Assembly (NCBI RefSeq): GCF_027744825.2
Contig: NC_071338.1
Span: 25,186,001-25,250,000, forward strand
Reading direction: 5' to 3'
Source: Synchiropus splendidus
Taxonomy: Eukaryota > Chordata > Actinopteri > Syngnathiformes > Callionymidae
Length of the DNA stretch: 64,000 bases
Under the pieces are notes generated by a model that saw only the letters and a program-made list of their open reading frames with translations, searched no databases and was not told where the DNA came from. Both the position numbers and the translations under genes were made by a program. Below, piece after piece: positions 26,846 to 38,700 of the stretch (position 1 is its first letter; each line of letters opens with the position of its first letter).

Positions 26846-28342
26846 AAGAGGTGCACTGATGGCCATTTTTATGGCTGATACCAGACCCTACAGGCCAATA
26901 CCGTTTTTTGCTGATTATTTTTTTTTCAACTAAATAACACAAGTCACTTTTTTTTTAAAAATACAGTGGTACCTGGGTTCTCGACCACAATCCGTTCCAG
27001 ACGGCCGTTCGAGAAGCGATTTGTTCGAAATCTGAATCGATTTTTTTCCCATTACAATGAATGAAAAAAGAAATAATGCGTTCCAAGCCTTAAAATAGGC
27101 TTTTGTAGGAGTGAATGTAGAGTGTCTGCTGCAGGTGCGCTGTTCCTCTATGTGTGTGGCCGCTGCATGTGGGAGGGGTTGCCGAGTGAGTGACGTCTCT
27201 CCAGAAGTGAAGAGGTGCCCGGTGCGTGTCCAGCTCTGAATGTGCGCTTCTGTGCAGTTTGGCTGTGACAAAGTCATAAACCAAGTCACGCTCTGTCCCA
27301 GACTCGCCTCATCCCTGTCCCAGCTCCAGCCCACAACAGGACATCAAACCCTTGAGTGAGAGCGAGCACCTCCCCTCTGACCATGGTCCAGTGCAGAGAC
27401 AGGAAAGGTTTTACACCTCATTATGAAGGAAAAAACAGTCAGTAAATTTGCCTCTGTTTCTTTACTTCGGCTGGAGTTATGTGAGTATGCCGTTGCATTG
27501 TGCAGGGTCTCCATAATAGATGTATGCGTCGTTGAACGACTCTCAGACTGCTTTCCTTGGTCAACTTACAGTTTGTGGTGGCGTTTCAGGTGCTGATAAA
27601 GATTTGTGGTGTTTACGGTGCTGCGACCACTGAAAAACACGTCTTGCAAATCACTTAAGACTGATGCCCATCATCCTGTTTGAATCCAAAATACAGCATT
27701 GCAACTGTATTGGAGCCTTTTTTCAGTTCGTTTTGAGAATGATTGGTGGGCTGATTCTCATAACTAGTTCCCGGTTTGTCATCCATATTCTTTCAGTTTC
27801 CATTCTGTCACCGAGCCATCCAATCACCACCGCGTTCATGTCACGAGTGAAACATGTGACTACAAGGTGCTTTGTCATTGGTTGAGAGTGAAGCCATGAG
27901 CATCCAGTCGGTTTCTAAATGAATGTGAATGAATGTGAATCGAAATTAATTGAAAATTAAATTTGACACAAGGGTGAATCGGAATCGACGATTTACTGTG
28001 CAGGCCTACCTACTAAATAACAATAAAACTGAACAACACTGTATAGAAAACATTGTAGTTTTTAAGAAAATAAATAATAAACATTAAAAAGGTCCAAGAG
28101 ATTAATATAAGATAAATGTGTTAACAATGAACAGATCAAACTCACAATGTAAACTTACCTAAAAACATGACAGACTACTCCTCTTTGCCTCGACTACATG
28201 TCAATGGAAGAGCGAGTATCTGGGGCCCAGCAATGTATAAATATAAATACCATCTTATCCAAATAAATAAATAATGAAATATATTTGTAATTTGATCAGC
28301 CGATCATGATGCCCATATCGGCACAGATAAATCGTACCCCTA
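26846..28342. mobile_element. hAT-like element (family A, copy 1) interrupted by another repeat
   Basis: The left end 'aagaggtgcactgatggcc' and right end 'gcccatatcggcacag...cccta' match the ends of copy 2 at 33,242-34,092. Flanks ATCCTTTC (26,838-26,845) and ACCCTTTC (28,343-28,350) differ at one base. The family-specific stretch 'aaactgaacaacactgta' resumes at about 28,025. Between about 26,963 and 28,000 lies foreign DNA starting 'acagtggtacctgggttctc', another common fish repeat terminus, so this is a nested insertion. Confidence 0.6.
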
Positions 28343-31300
28343 ACCCTTTCACTTTTCTTGTTTTTATGTAAAAATGATATGCCAAATTGATCTTTTAATC
28401 TCTTCCAAAACTGCTTGCATGTACTGTTTTGTGCCACTTCGAATGTCCTGAAGTTGATTTATCTCTACCTGTCTGTGATAATTGTATTGTCCTCTCACTT
28501 GCATCCTAATAAAATGTTTTCCTGAGCAGAGTGTGTTGACCCTCGATAATCTAATTTTTTTCCATTGCTCTCTATTGAACACGCGCAGTTATGCAGTGTT
28601 GTAATTCAATGTACAAGCCTGAGGTCTGCATTGAACAACGTAACCGTGGTGTTTGGTTTCCAAGTGCTGCTCTTCGTGTCTGTAGAGGCCACAAATTTGT
28701 TCCAGTTCCGTGAAAGATGGATTGAGGAGGCTTCAGGGAGGCCGATACAATTGAAGAGGATGCTTGGTGAAGTACTTGGGTTCTGCGCAATATAAGATAA
28801 GGCCACTGCCTCCTTGTTGATGGCAATACTGATCGAATCTTGGGAACCTATTTTCCATCCACTTTGACGCATCTGTCATTAAGCCAAGCATGTCTGTTAT
28901 CATATAGTACATGGTGTGAATGAATAATTCACAGTGGCGGGTAAACCTCTCCCAAAAACTGGAGCTCAGTTGTGATCTTTAGAGAAGCGTCTTGTCTCTT
29001 GTTTACTGTGAGGCAATATTTGATCTTTACTCCTGTTTGTACTATGTATACTTACTGAGAGAACACAAAAACACTTTCTTCTGAAATATGCAAAAATTGC
29101 TTTGACTTTTGAGTGACTGTTTTGCAACAAATTCTAACAGCTAGAAATGTACTACTTTTGATTGTTTCATAGCATCTTTTCTTGGGGCGTTTTTTTTTTA
29201 TAGCAAGAAATATAAACCAGTCTTCTAAGATTTAGAATCTGTCAAATGTTACATCAGATATTTGGTTAATTGTGTCTCGGTTGAAGCATAAAGATCCACT
29301 CTATTGTTGTTGATTTTTAAATCAAAGAACATGGAAAACTGCACCAGCTTAACTTGATGTACAAGTGACAACAAACTCACAATCACACTCTGTCAAGTAA
29401 AAAAAGATTTTGTAGCGTATTTGAGTTCTCGTGCTCGACTTGCTTTACAATGACCTTGGATTTTGATATGACTCGCTTCAGGATCTAAATTTAAAAGTAC
29501 AGTCCAAATCAAGAATAGTGGAGTGAAAAGTGTAGAGGAGCCTCAGGTGGGACCAAGATAAGAATCCTCACTCCTGTCCCTTCTTCCTTGCACGAAGAAT
29601 TTACAGTAAAGGCCTCAACCTGTAATCTTCAAAAGAGACGGATAATACTCAGGTTATATTGGTGGTGGTGAATGATAAGCTTCAGATGAAACAGGCCTGC
29701 AGCGTGAGAGAAACGGTGGGCGATAAATAAGCAGATAAATGATTAGAAGTGGTTGTCAATAATCCATTCTATCCTACATGTCTCTTAAGTTTCGATATGT
29801 CCTTCCATGTTTGCCTTATGTGGATGTGTAACACTGCTGAAGGTATCAGGAACTACAACAAGGACTACACCCTTAATCTGGATAAGTTGATTGTACTTTC
29901 ACAGCTTTTATCAAGTGAATGGTTTAAGTCATCGACGGCAGTGAAAATGGATTTGTTCAAGTTTCGTCAACTTAAATGTGCAATAGTCAGAATGTATCAA
30001 TTAAAGTGATAAATACTGGTGGTGAGAGTAATTGGCTGTAGAAAAAAAGAGAAGTCTACTAAAAAGTAGTGCAGCCACAACTTATTATTATGAGTGAAAT
30101 TAACTTGAAATTCCAGATCAGATTCATTAATTCAAATCAAAATATATTTGCGAAAATGTTTCATCCTTCCATTGCCGGTGACCACACAATGCACTGTATT
30201 TTATTGGTTTATTTGCCTGAGGTTGGACCCTCACTGATGACCCCCACTCTTAGTTTTGGTGTTGGATGGTTCAGTTTTGTGGACACTGAGCTTCCCTTCA
30301 ATGTCCTTGTATCAAATGATTCCCAGTGGAATATCCATGGAGTCATTCTATAGTGACAAAAACATGGAGAAAGAGAAGGTATTCTGCTTAACAGCAATTT
30401 CTCTGTAATCAGTTGTGTGGTCTTTGAAAAGTTTCATAATTCGCAGTGTTTTTATTTTCGATAATGAGGTGTGAAAAAGGATTGGTTAGCTTGCAATTGC
30501 TCTTTGAGATCGGCCCAATTTAAGCCAGTGATGTGTGAGACACAGTAGCTGTTGACTGAGTGCTCTGCAAAGAGATATGAAAAAAAGTACTTCATAATTC
30601 GAAATTTTCTCTACAAAAATGCCAATAGTGAACGCACCATAAAACACGTGAGTATAAATCGCCAACTTACAAAACCTATAACTGAACTCAAACTGGAACA
30701 CATTCAAATGTACATGTTTCAAACTAGAAGTGTTCAAGTAAGTCTTGTGTAAAGCAGGAAAACTCACCTAATTTGGTGAGAAACTGTAGATACTTAAGGC
30801 AATACACCCCGGGCACATACCCAAATTTGTCATGAGCTTTGAGCCAATCACAGCAGGGCACACTTGACCTCAGGTAAAACTTGAGTTGAAATTTATTAAA
30901 CTTACCCAAATGAGTACATTCTCATACGCTCTCCATACACTCATACTGTTTAGGTAATGGGATTAAAAATAATATTTAAGAGTTGTATTTACATAATCTG
31001 CTTGCTTGGTTGGGTTGTAGGCCACGATTGCATTCTCCATGGCCTACAGTTGCCCCTGCTTCTGACCTTTTGGAGAAGGTGTCTGGGCTCAGAGTGGGGA
31101 TTTTGCAGCTGAGTGAACGGTTGAATGCATCAATTTCCTGTTGACATTTCTTGTCATTTCTTGCCTGTGACCTTCAGAAATAAGTTGTCATTGGGTTCCA
31201 GCAGAGGCCTGAGGTCCTGAAAAGTGACTCGACTTTGATTAATTGTCTTTTTACATGTATCTTTTACAGTTATATTTTTACATGCTGCATTATCCAGGGG

Positions 31301-31624
31301 CTAAAATATTTATCTACTGCAGGTTTTTTTTATTTTTTTAAGCTGTGGCGTATTTCCAACCCAGTCTCAAGGCAATTTGTTCACGTGGTCACAAATATTT
31401 AATCTATTGAATCGTGCATGGGGTCACGATAAACGCCTTATTTACGTTCTGAGGAACACGAAAAAAAATGAATGGGGCTCCAATTGTGGCTCATTCACAT
31501 GCTATAACATCGTACTGGTTTAGATTGAGATGAATGTTCATTCGTTTATGATGAAATTTCATGAAAACAGAGCAAGTCCATAACAACACTGCTCTGTCAT
31601 CAACAAGGCATGTCCAACTGTATG

Positions 31625-31645
31625 AAAAAAAAAAAAAAAAAAAAA
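31625..31645. repeat. Poly(A) tract
   Basis: About 21 consecutive A residues; no retroposed gene or SINE could be recognised upstream. Confidence 0.8.
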
Positions 31646-33241
31646 GTCTTTGTTGAGGAAAATGTGTTTTAAAGGACTACAAACGTGGCGGCCATGCTGA
31701 TGCTACTTATGATGGGTCTAGCTTGGGAGTTGTAGTTTTTACATACCTCCTCAAATTCTCTTAATTCAAAGGTAAACAAACACTAACAATATGTTGTATG
31801 GTTCGCAGATGCTGGCAGACACCCAGACACCCTCCTAGCTAAAAGCCTGGTCAACGACGTCAACTGTAGCGTTAGATTTTGGTTGGATTTTTCAACATTC
31901 CATTACAGATGTTCTATCATATGGCTAGCATGCTAACACTATTTGCTTTTTTTTTCATTTTCTTTTTCATTTTAGAAAACACTTTTCTCTTTCGTAAGGC
32001 CAACAAACAAACAAACAAACAAGCTTAGTTAGTGTCACTGACAGATTAGCACACGTGCTGCTCAAGCGTTTGAGGTTGAACGCACAATTTGTTTTTGTCT
32101 TGATCCTGCTGTGATTCAGTTTTTTTACTTATTCATGAATTCCCCCGACACTTCCGCCCAAAAAAGTACCGTCACCAATACAGTATCTAGATGCTTGAGT
32201 AAATATAACATCAGGAAAATGAAATACAAATTACACTCTACATACACACACACAGATACACTCTACAAGCTGATCAAGTGTCTCAATGCTTTCAACAATT
32301 TAGACAATCCCAGACTACAATAGCCTGTACGCTCACCCTCTGACCTGATACCAAGAAGCCTAAAAGCATCTTATGTTCAGGATAATGTGCTGCTTGCTCA
32401 AAGGATCCAATATGTGTAATATGCTTTGAGGATTAGACGTATTTGAATAGGGTAATGTCTTGCCCAGATGGGCAAAGCCTAATCTTTATATTCAGCTTGG
32501 CACTGAACTATTTGTCACTAATGCTGGCAAAGCCTGGTATTCTTATTTAAGGCTCCAGTAAAGATGTTTCATGTCAGTGAGGAGAGGTGTGGCAGCAAAA
32601 TGAATTCAGCTGAATAAGGATGATGTAGATCGTTTCTGCTTTTTAAATTTAAGAGAAATCTAATTGTATATCTGCACTGAGGAAAGGTTTTCTTTCTTTG
32701 CTGGTCCTTTTATCACTTTTTTTGGTTTCAGGCAGTATTTTTAGGTGGAGCACCATGAAGCCTCTGAGTGGACTGTCATAATTAAGGTTACTTTAGTTTG
32801 GGTGCTGGTAGCGGCCTGAATGAAGGGAATTTGTCAGAGGCAGTTGTTGAGCTATTGTTGCTGCGTTTTCTCCATATTTCTTTTACCATCTATATATAGT
32901 CTGAAATGTGCCCTCAGGCCGTCGACAGCTCTGCAGGAGCTGCTCTTCATAAAGGCTGCATCAGCCTGTATCATCATCGGAAGCCTGCATCAGCCTCTCT
33001 GTGGCTCTGCAGCCTACTGTTTTCCTCCTGGCATTCTTTTTGCCATGAAGCGTAACTTTCTTCTTTTCAACTCTTTATCAAGGTTGATGAGTTTAGGCTC
33101 TTCAGGCTCTTTTCACCGATGTGTGTTAACCTCTGTGTATGTCTTTAGATTCCCCTCGCTAGTGCATTTTGGTTGCATGGATTTGATCCCTTTAACTGCC
33201 ACCTCAACCAAATGACAAAGCAAATCTTCAGACCTTTCAAC

Positions 33242-34092
33242 TAGGGTTGCACCGGTCATTATTTTTTAATGCCGATGCTGATTGTTTTTTTTTTTTTCTT
33301 TTTTCCGCAACTAAATAACAAAACTGAACAACACTGTAGAAAACACTGCAACTTTTGACGCCAAATAAATGGCAATACAATACTGTGTTGAATATAGAAT
33401 ACATAACTTTTATCCCATTTTTAATGAATTCAGATCAAACCCACAATGTACTTCATTCATCAGCATTGTCTGCAGTAAGCTCCAGTTTGCTTTCATTCGA
33501 CTTCGGTGCAGTGATTTGACACCAAGAGTCTTGTTTTACTCCGTGGATGTACATGTTGAGAACTGCAATTTGGTAGTCATTGTTCTTGATAAAGTATGGC
33601 TGCAGGTCCGGTGGTGCGTCCGCAGCTTCACAACAAGCGGCGTGATTTTCTGCCGTACTGAAGGTGAATTATTTGCTCGGCTACTGACATTTTCTTGAGA
33701 CGGAGCCACGGTCCATTTCCACTGGCGACTGATTGTCGTGACGACGTCACCGGGGAAAGCAACACTCCTTGACTTCTGAATGTTTTATTTCCATTGCTAT
33801 GTATGTTTTTTTTTTATCCCAGACCTCAACGGCAGGGTGCAACAGATGGGTTCTGCTGTTTCTTGTCGTATCACACATCATTAGTCCTCAGCGGCCTCAA
33901 GAAAATTTCAGTAGCTGAGAAAATAATTTGCCTACACCGGAGGAATGCCTGCATAGTTTTATCATTTTCACATTGTGATGTTAAAAAAGCATCATGTATG
34001 AATATAAATAGCATTGAAAATAAATAATTGGCGTATATTTATTTTCATGATGATGTCATAAATGCCCATATCAGTGCGGAAAAAATGCCCTA
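33242..34092. mobile_element. hAT-like element (family A, copy 2), 851 bp
   Basis: It begins 'TAGGGTTGCACCGGTCATT' and ends 'aatgccc' plus 'TA'. Octamers CTTTCAAC (33,234-33,241) and CTTTCATC (34,093-34,100) flank it with one mismatch. The interior shares 'aaactgaacaacactgta' and 'gatcaaacccacaatgta' with the copies at 28,020-28,160 and 48,150-48,290. Two frames of 77-109 codons in it have no recognisable domain. Confidence 0.7.
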
Positions 34093-35305
34093 CTTTCATC
34101 TCATCGTAAGGAGCTAGTGACTGCCTGAGCTGTCTTTCGGTTGACGGGTAAATGGAAAAACATATTGAAATTAATTTAAAATAATGTTTTTATGAAGAAT
34201 AGAAAATAAATGCTTATTTCACTTCAGCCTTTTTGACCATCTTGTGGCAAATTTCGATCCCTCAGATGTCAGAGAGAAAAAGTGTGAGAGTTGTTGTATG
34301 TTTGATATAGATTATAAAAAAAAAAGACTAAACAAGACTACTGCTTGTTCGACAAGTTAAATGGCAGCTTTAATTTAATTCGCAACAATGAATCATGTAT
34401 TGTCAGATGCATTCACGTGTCCATTTGACCTCTCACTTTCCTGCCTGATCTCTTTGATGGATTGGCGATCAGTCCAAGGTCTCCTCATCCCACTGATCCA
34501 TGTCACCAGCGCAACCTTGCAGTGTCACAACTGCAATTTATGAGTGGAGACAAACTCGCTGTCTGAAGTGGACGTATGAGCCAGGACCTGAGCTAGCAGC
34601 AACCCAAAAGCAAAGGGCAGGGGATTAAGTATTAAAATGGCATCAAAGTTGGTGTTGGACTCCGAAATTTGGGGAATGTAAATGTGGTGCTTGTTTCTCC
34701 ACTTTTCACGACTGTCACATCAATATATTGTACAGGTGTCCATGGCACACAACACCAACATACATCTTGAAAATGAATTCTTGGTTGCACTTCTTCCTTT
34801 CTGTCTCTGGGTGAGTCCTGTCAGGGGCTGCCCCAGAGAGCCGGCTTCCTCCTCCTCCTCAACCTACACGCTGCACCCTCCCTGGTCACAGCGATCCTCA
34901 CCATGTCCTCTTGTATCTCACACATGAATCTTAATGGTTGCTTCTTCTTTTGCCTGGTACTCCACCTATAACATACTTTGGAGTCGGAGCTGGAGTTACT
35001 TTTTGTAATTCAAGTCTTGAAAAATGAAATCTCACTGCATCACCCCTTTTTATATGTGCAGATGAGGTGTCATTTCCTGGAGAGCTCTGATTTTATTAGA
35101 CCTTAGGCAGTATGTTTTATTGCAGTAAATCTGATTTAGCCAAAATTTAGTTGTGCAACACCTTTTTTATAATCTCACTGGGTTGTAACTGCACTATTTT
35201 GCTAGAGATTGGAACAAGACATTTTTTTGAACGACTGGTAAAACTTAAAATGCATTTATTGCCGTTGACGTTGCCTCTTGCCCTTCTGTCTCCCACAGGG
35301 CAGTG

Positions 35306-35535
35306 ATGCCTGGAATGGTGATGTTTCGGCGGCGCTGGTCAGTCGGCAGTGATGACCTGGTGCTGCCCGCTCTCTTCCTTTTCCTACTGCACTGTATCTG
35401 GTGAGTCATTCACTCAGCCAAACCATTTTTTTCACTTTTTGATAGGGTTGCACCACATGAATATATATGAATATATTGGCCAAATACTGCCAAATAAATA
35501 AAAAAGCAAGATTCAGAGTCACTGAATCCAAATAG

Positions 35536-35616
<81 letters not shown>

Positions 35617-35643
35617 GTATTCGAAAAGCCAAGTCTGAAACAT

Positions 35644-35723
<80 letters not shown>

Positions 35724-38700
35724 TATTCTGTATTATTTGTTATTTAAATTTTTCTTCAGTGCATCCCTACTTTTTGAGTAATCGTGAGATTCTGAACTCT
35801 GATCTTTTGCATCCAGGTTTGTGGTTCTGTCCGTGGTCCTGTTCGGCATCCCCTACAGCCCGGAGCAGCCCTGCTCTGTGACACTTGTGGAACATGGGCG
35901 AGGGTATCTGGGCATCCTGGTCAGCTGTCTGATCTGTGAAAGCGCCATCATGTGGTTAAGCATGAGAGGCAGCATTCTGTACACGCAGCCCAGGGAGGCT
36001 GTGCAGTACGTCATCTATATCCGACTGGGTAAGAAGATCACTGAAAACCAAAGCTCACTATTTTTAACTTTGGTGACTTTAGAGGTCAGTGGATGTGACA
36101 TGTACAAATGAGTTTCAGCACAGATTTTGTGTTTTTGATTGACTTCTGTCTCAAACTGTACTTACTTTTGGTTATTCCTGCATAAGGATTTTAGGTGGCT
36201 CGATAATTCAAAATAAAATCCAGCCAAAATGATCCAGAAAAAGTAACTTCTTAGTGAAATGTCATGAAAAATATTACAGGATAAATCCTACAACTAAAAA
36301 CAATCGTCCCTCAAGTGACCACTTATCTGTCGCCACTCTCTATGCAGCCATCCTCCTGGTGGAGTTTGTTTATGCTGTGGTGGGTATCGTCTGGCTTCTT
36401 CAGTATTACCAACCCTGCTCTGATGTCACTGCCAAAAACCTGGCTCTTGGTGAGTCCTAGTCAACCGTTGCCGATTGACGTAGGTATTGCTATTTGTTTG
36501 TATGCTTATTTCTTTCATTTGACAGGAATCGTAGCGTGCAACTGGTTAGTGATACTCAGTGTTTGCATCACGCTCATGTGTACCTTCGACCCGACCGGGC
36601 GGACGTTTGTCAAGCTGAAAGCGACACGACGGCGACAAAGGAACCTGACCACTTACACTCTGAGGTAATGTAGAGTGGCTGATGTCAGACGTGCCTCTCA
36701 AGAGTTAAACAAGACTGATATTCTGTCCTCGTCCACAGACACAGACTTGAGGAAGGACAAGCCAGCAGCTGGAGCAGGAGACTGAAGTTCTTCATGTGCT
36801 GCACTCGAGCTCAGGACACTCAATCAGTGAGTCGCTAGAAGTGTCATGCCCCAAAGTGGGTCATATTTCCATCCTGTCTTCATCAAAAATGTTTCATAAA
36901 TAGGTCTGTGTCGCGGTCAAACCTGGTCTTTGCTGTAGTTGACCTTATTATTGACCTTTTTCAGTCACTTATTTCAACATAAATGCTCAAAAGTGATATG
37001 TCAGAAATCATTTTCATTATATGAAGATAGTAACATCCATCTGTGGAGTGGCATTCTCAGGCGTTTTTAAACCACATGAAGGTGCATTGGGACGTGAGGA
37101 ACAACATATGATGGATGCTAAAGAAATACCCAAGTACATGACCTGGGGCGAGATAAACCTTGTCAAAGAGAAATGCTTCTAAGATTTGGGCGTGTTTGGA
37201 CAGAGCCAGTGTTGGATTGAATTATGCTGTTATGCATGTGGGGAGAATCCTTTGCAGTACTTTCTCATAGTAAATTATTGTCTCGCCTGAGTTAGTTCTG
37301 TTTGTTCCTGATTGTCCATAGTTAATGTTGCCTCTCTCCTCATACGTAGGATGCGTATTCAGAAGTGGCCAGCCTTTTCGCAGAGTTCTTCAGAGACTTG
37401 GATATTGTGCCTAGTGATATCATTGCTGGCTTGGTGCTCCTGCGTCAGAGGCAGAGGTCTAAAAGATCTGCCATTCTGGACCAGGTGAACACACTTGTCT
37501 TGGCTTTATTTCACTTCAGACATGCCTCTTGATGTACTTTTTTTTTTTCCATTCAGGCTAACAACGATATTTTGGCCTTCTTGTCTGGGATGCCTGTCAC
37601 TCGCAACACTAGATACCTGGACCTTAAGAACTCTGTAAGTGTTTTTTATGAGATGAGGCATGCATTGTGTCTGATACAAGTTGAACTCTTCTCAGGCTGT
37701 TTTTACAGTGTCTCTTCCTCTCCCTCCCAGGCTGAGATGAACATGTACAAAGATGTGTGTTATTACATGCTCTTTGCCCTCGCTGCGTATGGTTGGCCCA
37801 TGTACCTGATGAGGAAGCCTGCCTGTGGGCTGTGCCGCCTTGCCAGCTCCTGCCCGTAAGCTCTTAGTCATGATCTTGGCTCCCCTGTCTTATCATCTCC
37901 TCCAATGTTTATTTCATTCACTGTACATTAACGCACAGCCAGTGAGCGGCAATCCACCGAGACCGTACCGCACCAGTCAGACCCACACACTGAGGAACCC
38001 TGATAAATCCTTCCTGCCAACAGCTGCACCAGTTTGTGAGCACATCCTGTTTTCTTCCGACTCTTTACAGCTGTACATCAGTTTCTGGCTCTCGGTTGTC
38101 CATGTCTGTGACGGTGGAGGAGGACAACTGCTGCGGCTGTAATGTCCTAGCCATACGGAGACACTTCCTGGACAGGGACCTCAAACAAGTTCATATTGTC
38201 TACACTTCCTGCCACGATGCTGTGAGTAATGCCACAACAAGCACTGTTAAGATCAGCATTTCTACTCAATAATGAGGTGTGTGTCTCCATGACTGAGGGT
38301 TTGCTGAAGGTTTCCTCTAAATGTTCATGTGTCTGAGCAAACACAAACTCTCTGAGCGGTCACCTGGACCACTGTGAGCGATCTGTGGTGACAGCTGTAG
38401 CGTGTGACCGTATTCTGTGACCGCTTGTCATGGGACATTGATCAGCGTGGATCAGGCTGAAATGAAGGAGGAACAGGTTTCACTGACTACACAGTTAATT
38501 TCCTCACCTGACTAGCGTGTCCTCTATGTGTACTGTAGACTTCAACCTGCGCTGCAACGATTCTCTCTCTCTATTGTTTCTTTCTCTCCAGTGCGTAACT
38601 CCGCCGCCTCAAATGGCTCAGTGCATGTGCACATTTTGACCAACCACAAGTGACTTTAAGCTCCAATAGTTCACCTCAAATAGCAGCTCTTCTAGTTGCT

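Larger units (their letters stand above)
18252..35298 (+). other. dagla: Inferred dagla intron 1 (about 17 kb)
   Basis: No exon of a recognisable protein was found on either strand. Contents worth noting are listed separately: hAT-like elements at 20,302-20,927, 22,813-23,211, 26,846-28,342 and 33,242-34,092, and an A-rich tract at 31,625-31,645. The remaining sequence is unannotated single-copy-looking DNA. Confidence 0.45.
35443..35769. mobile_element. hAT-like MITE with perfect 8-bp duplication, expanded by two TA tracts
   Basis: The ends are 'TAGGGTTGCACCA' and 'AGTGCATCCCTA'. Flanking CTTTTTGA is identical on both sides (35,435-35,442 and 35,770-35,777), so the insertion is recognisable and probably not ancient. 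It fills most of the first coding intron of dagla and ends 47 bp before the next exon. Confidence 0.8.

Noticed and set aside
26929..28022. Perfect 11-bp direct repeat (ACTAAATAACA) flanking the nested insert, as a target-site duplication
   Set aside because: The related copy at 48,050 also has two such motifs close together without the insert, so the repeat belongs to the family rather than being made by the insertion.
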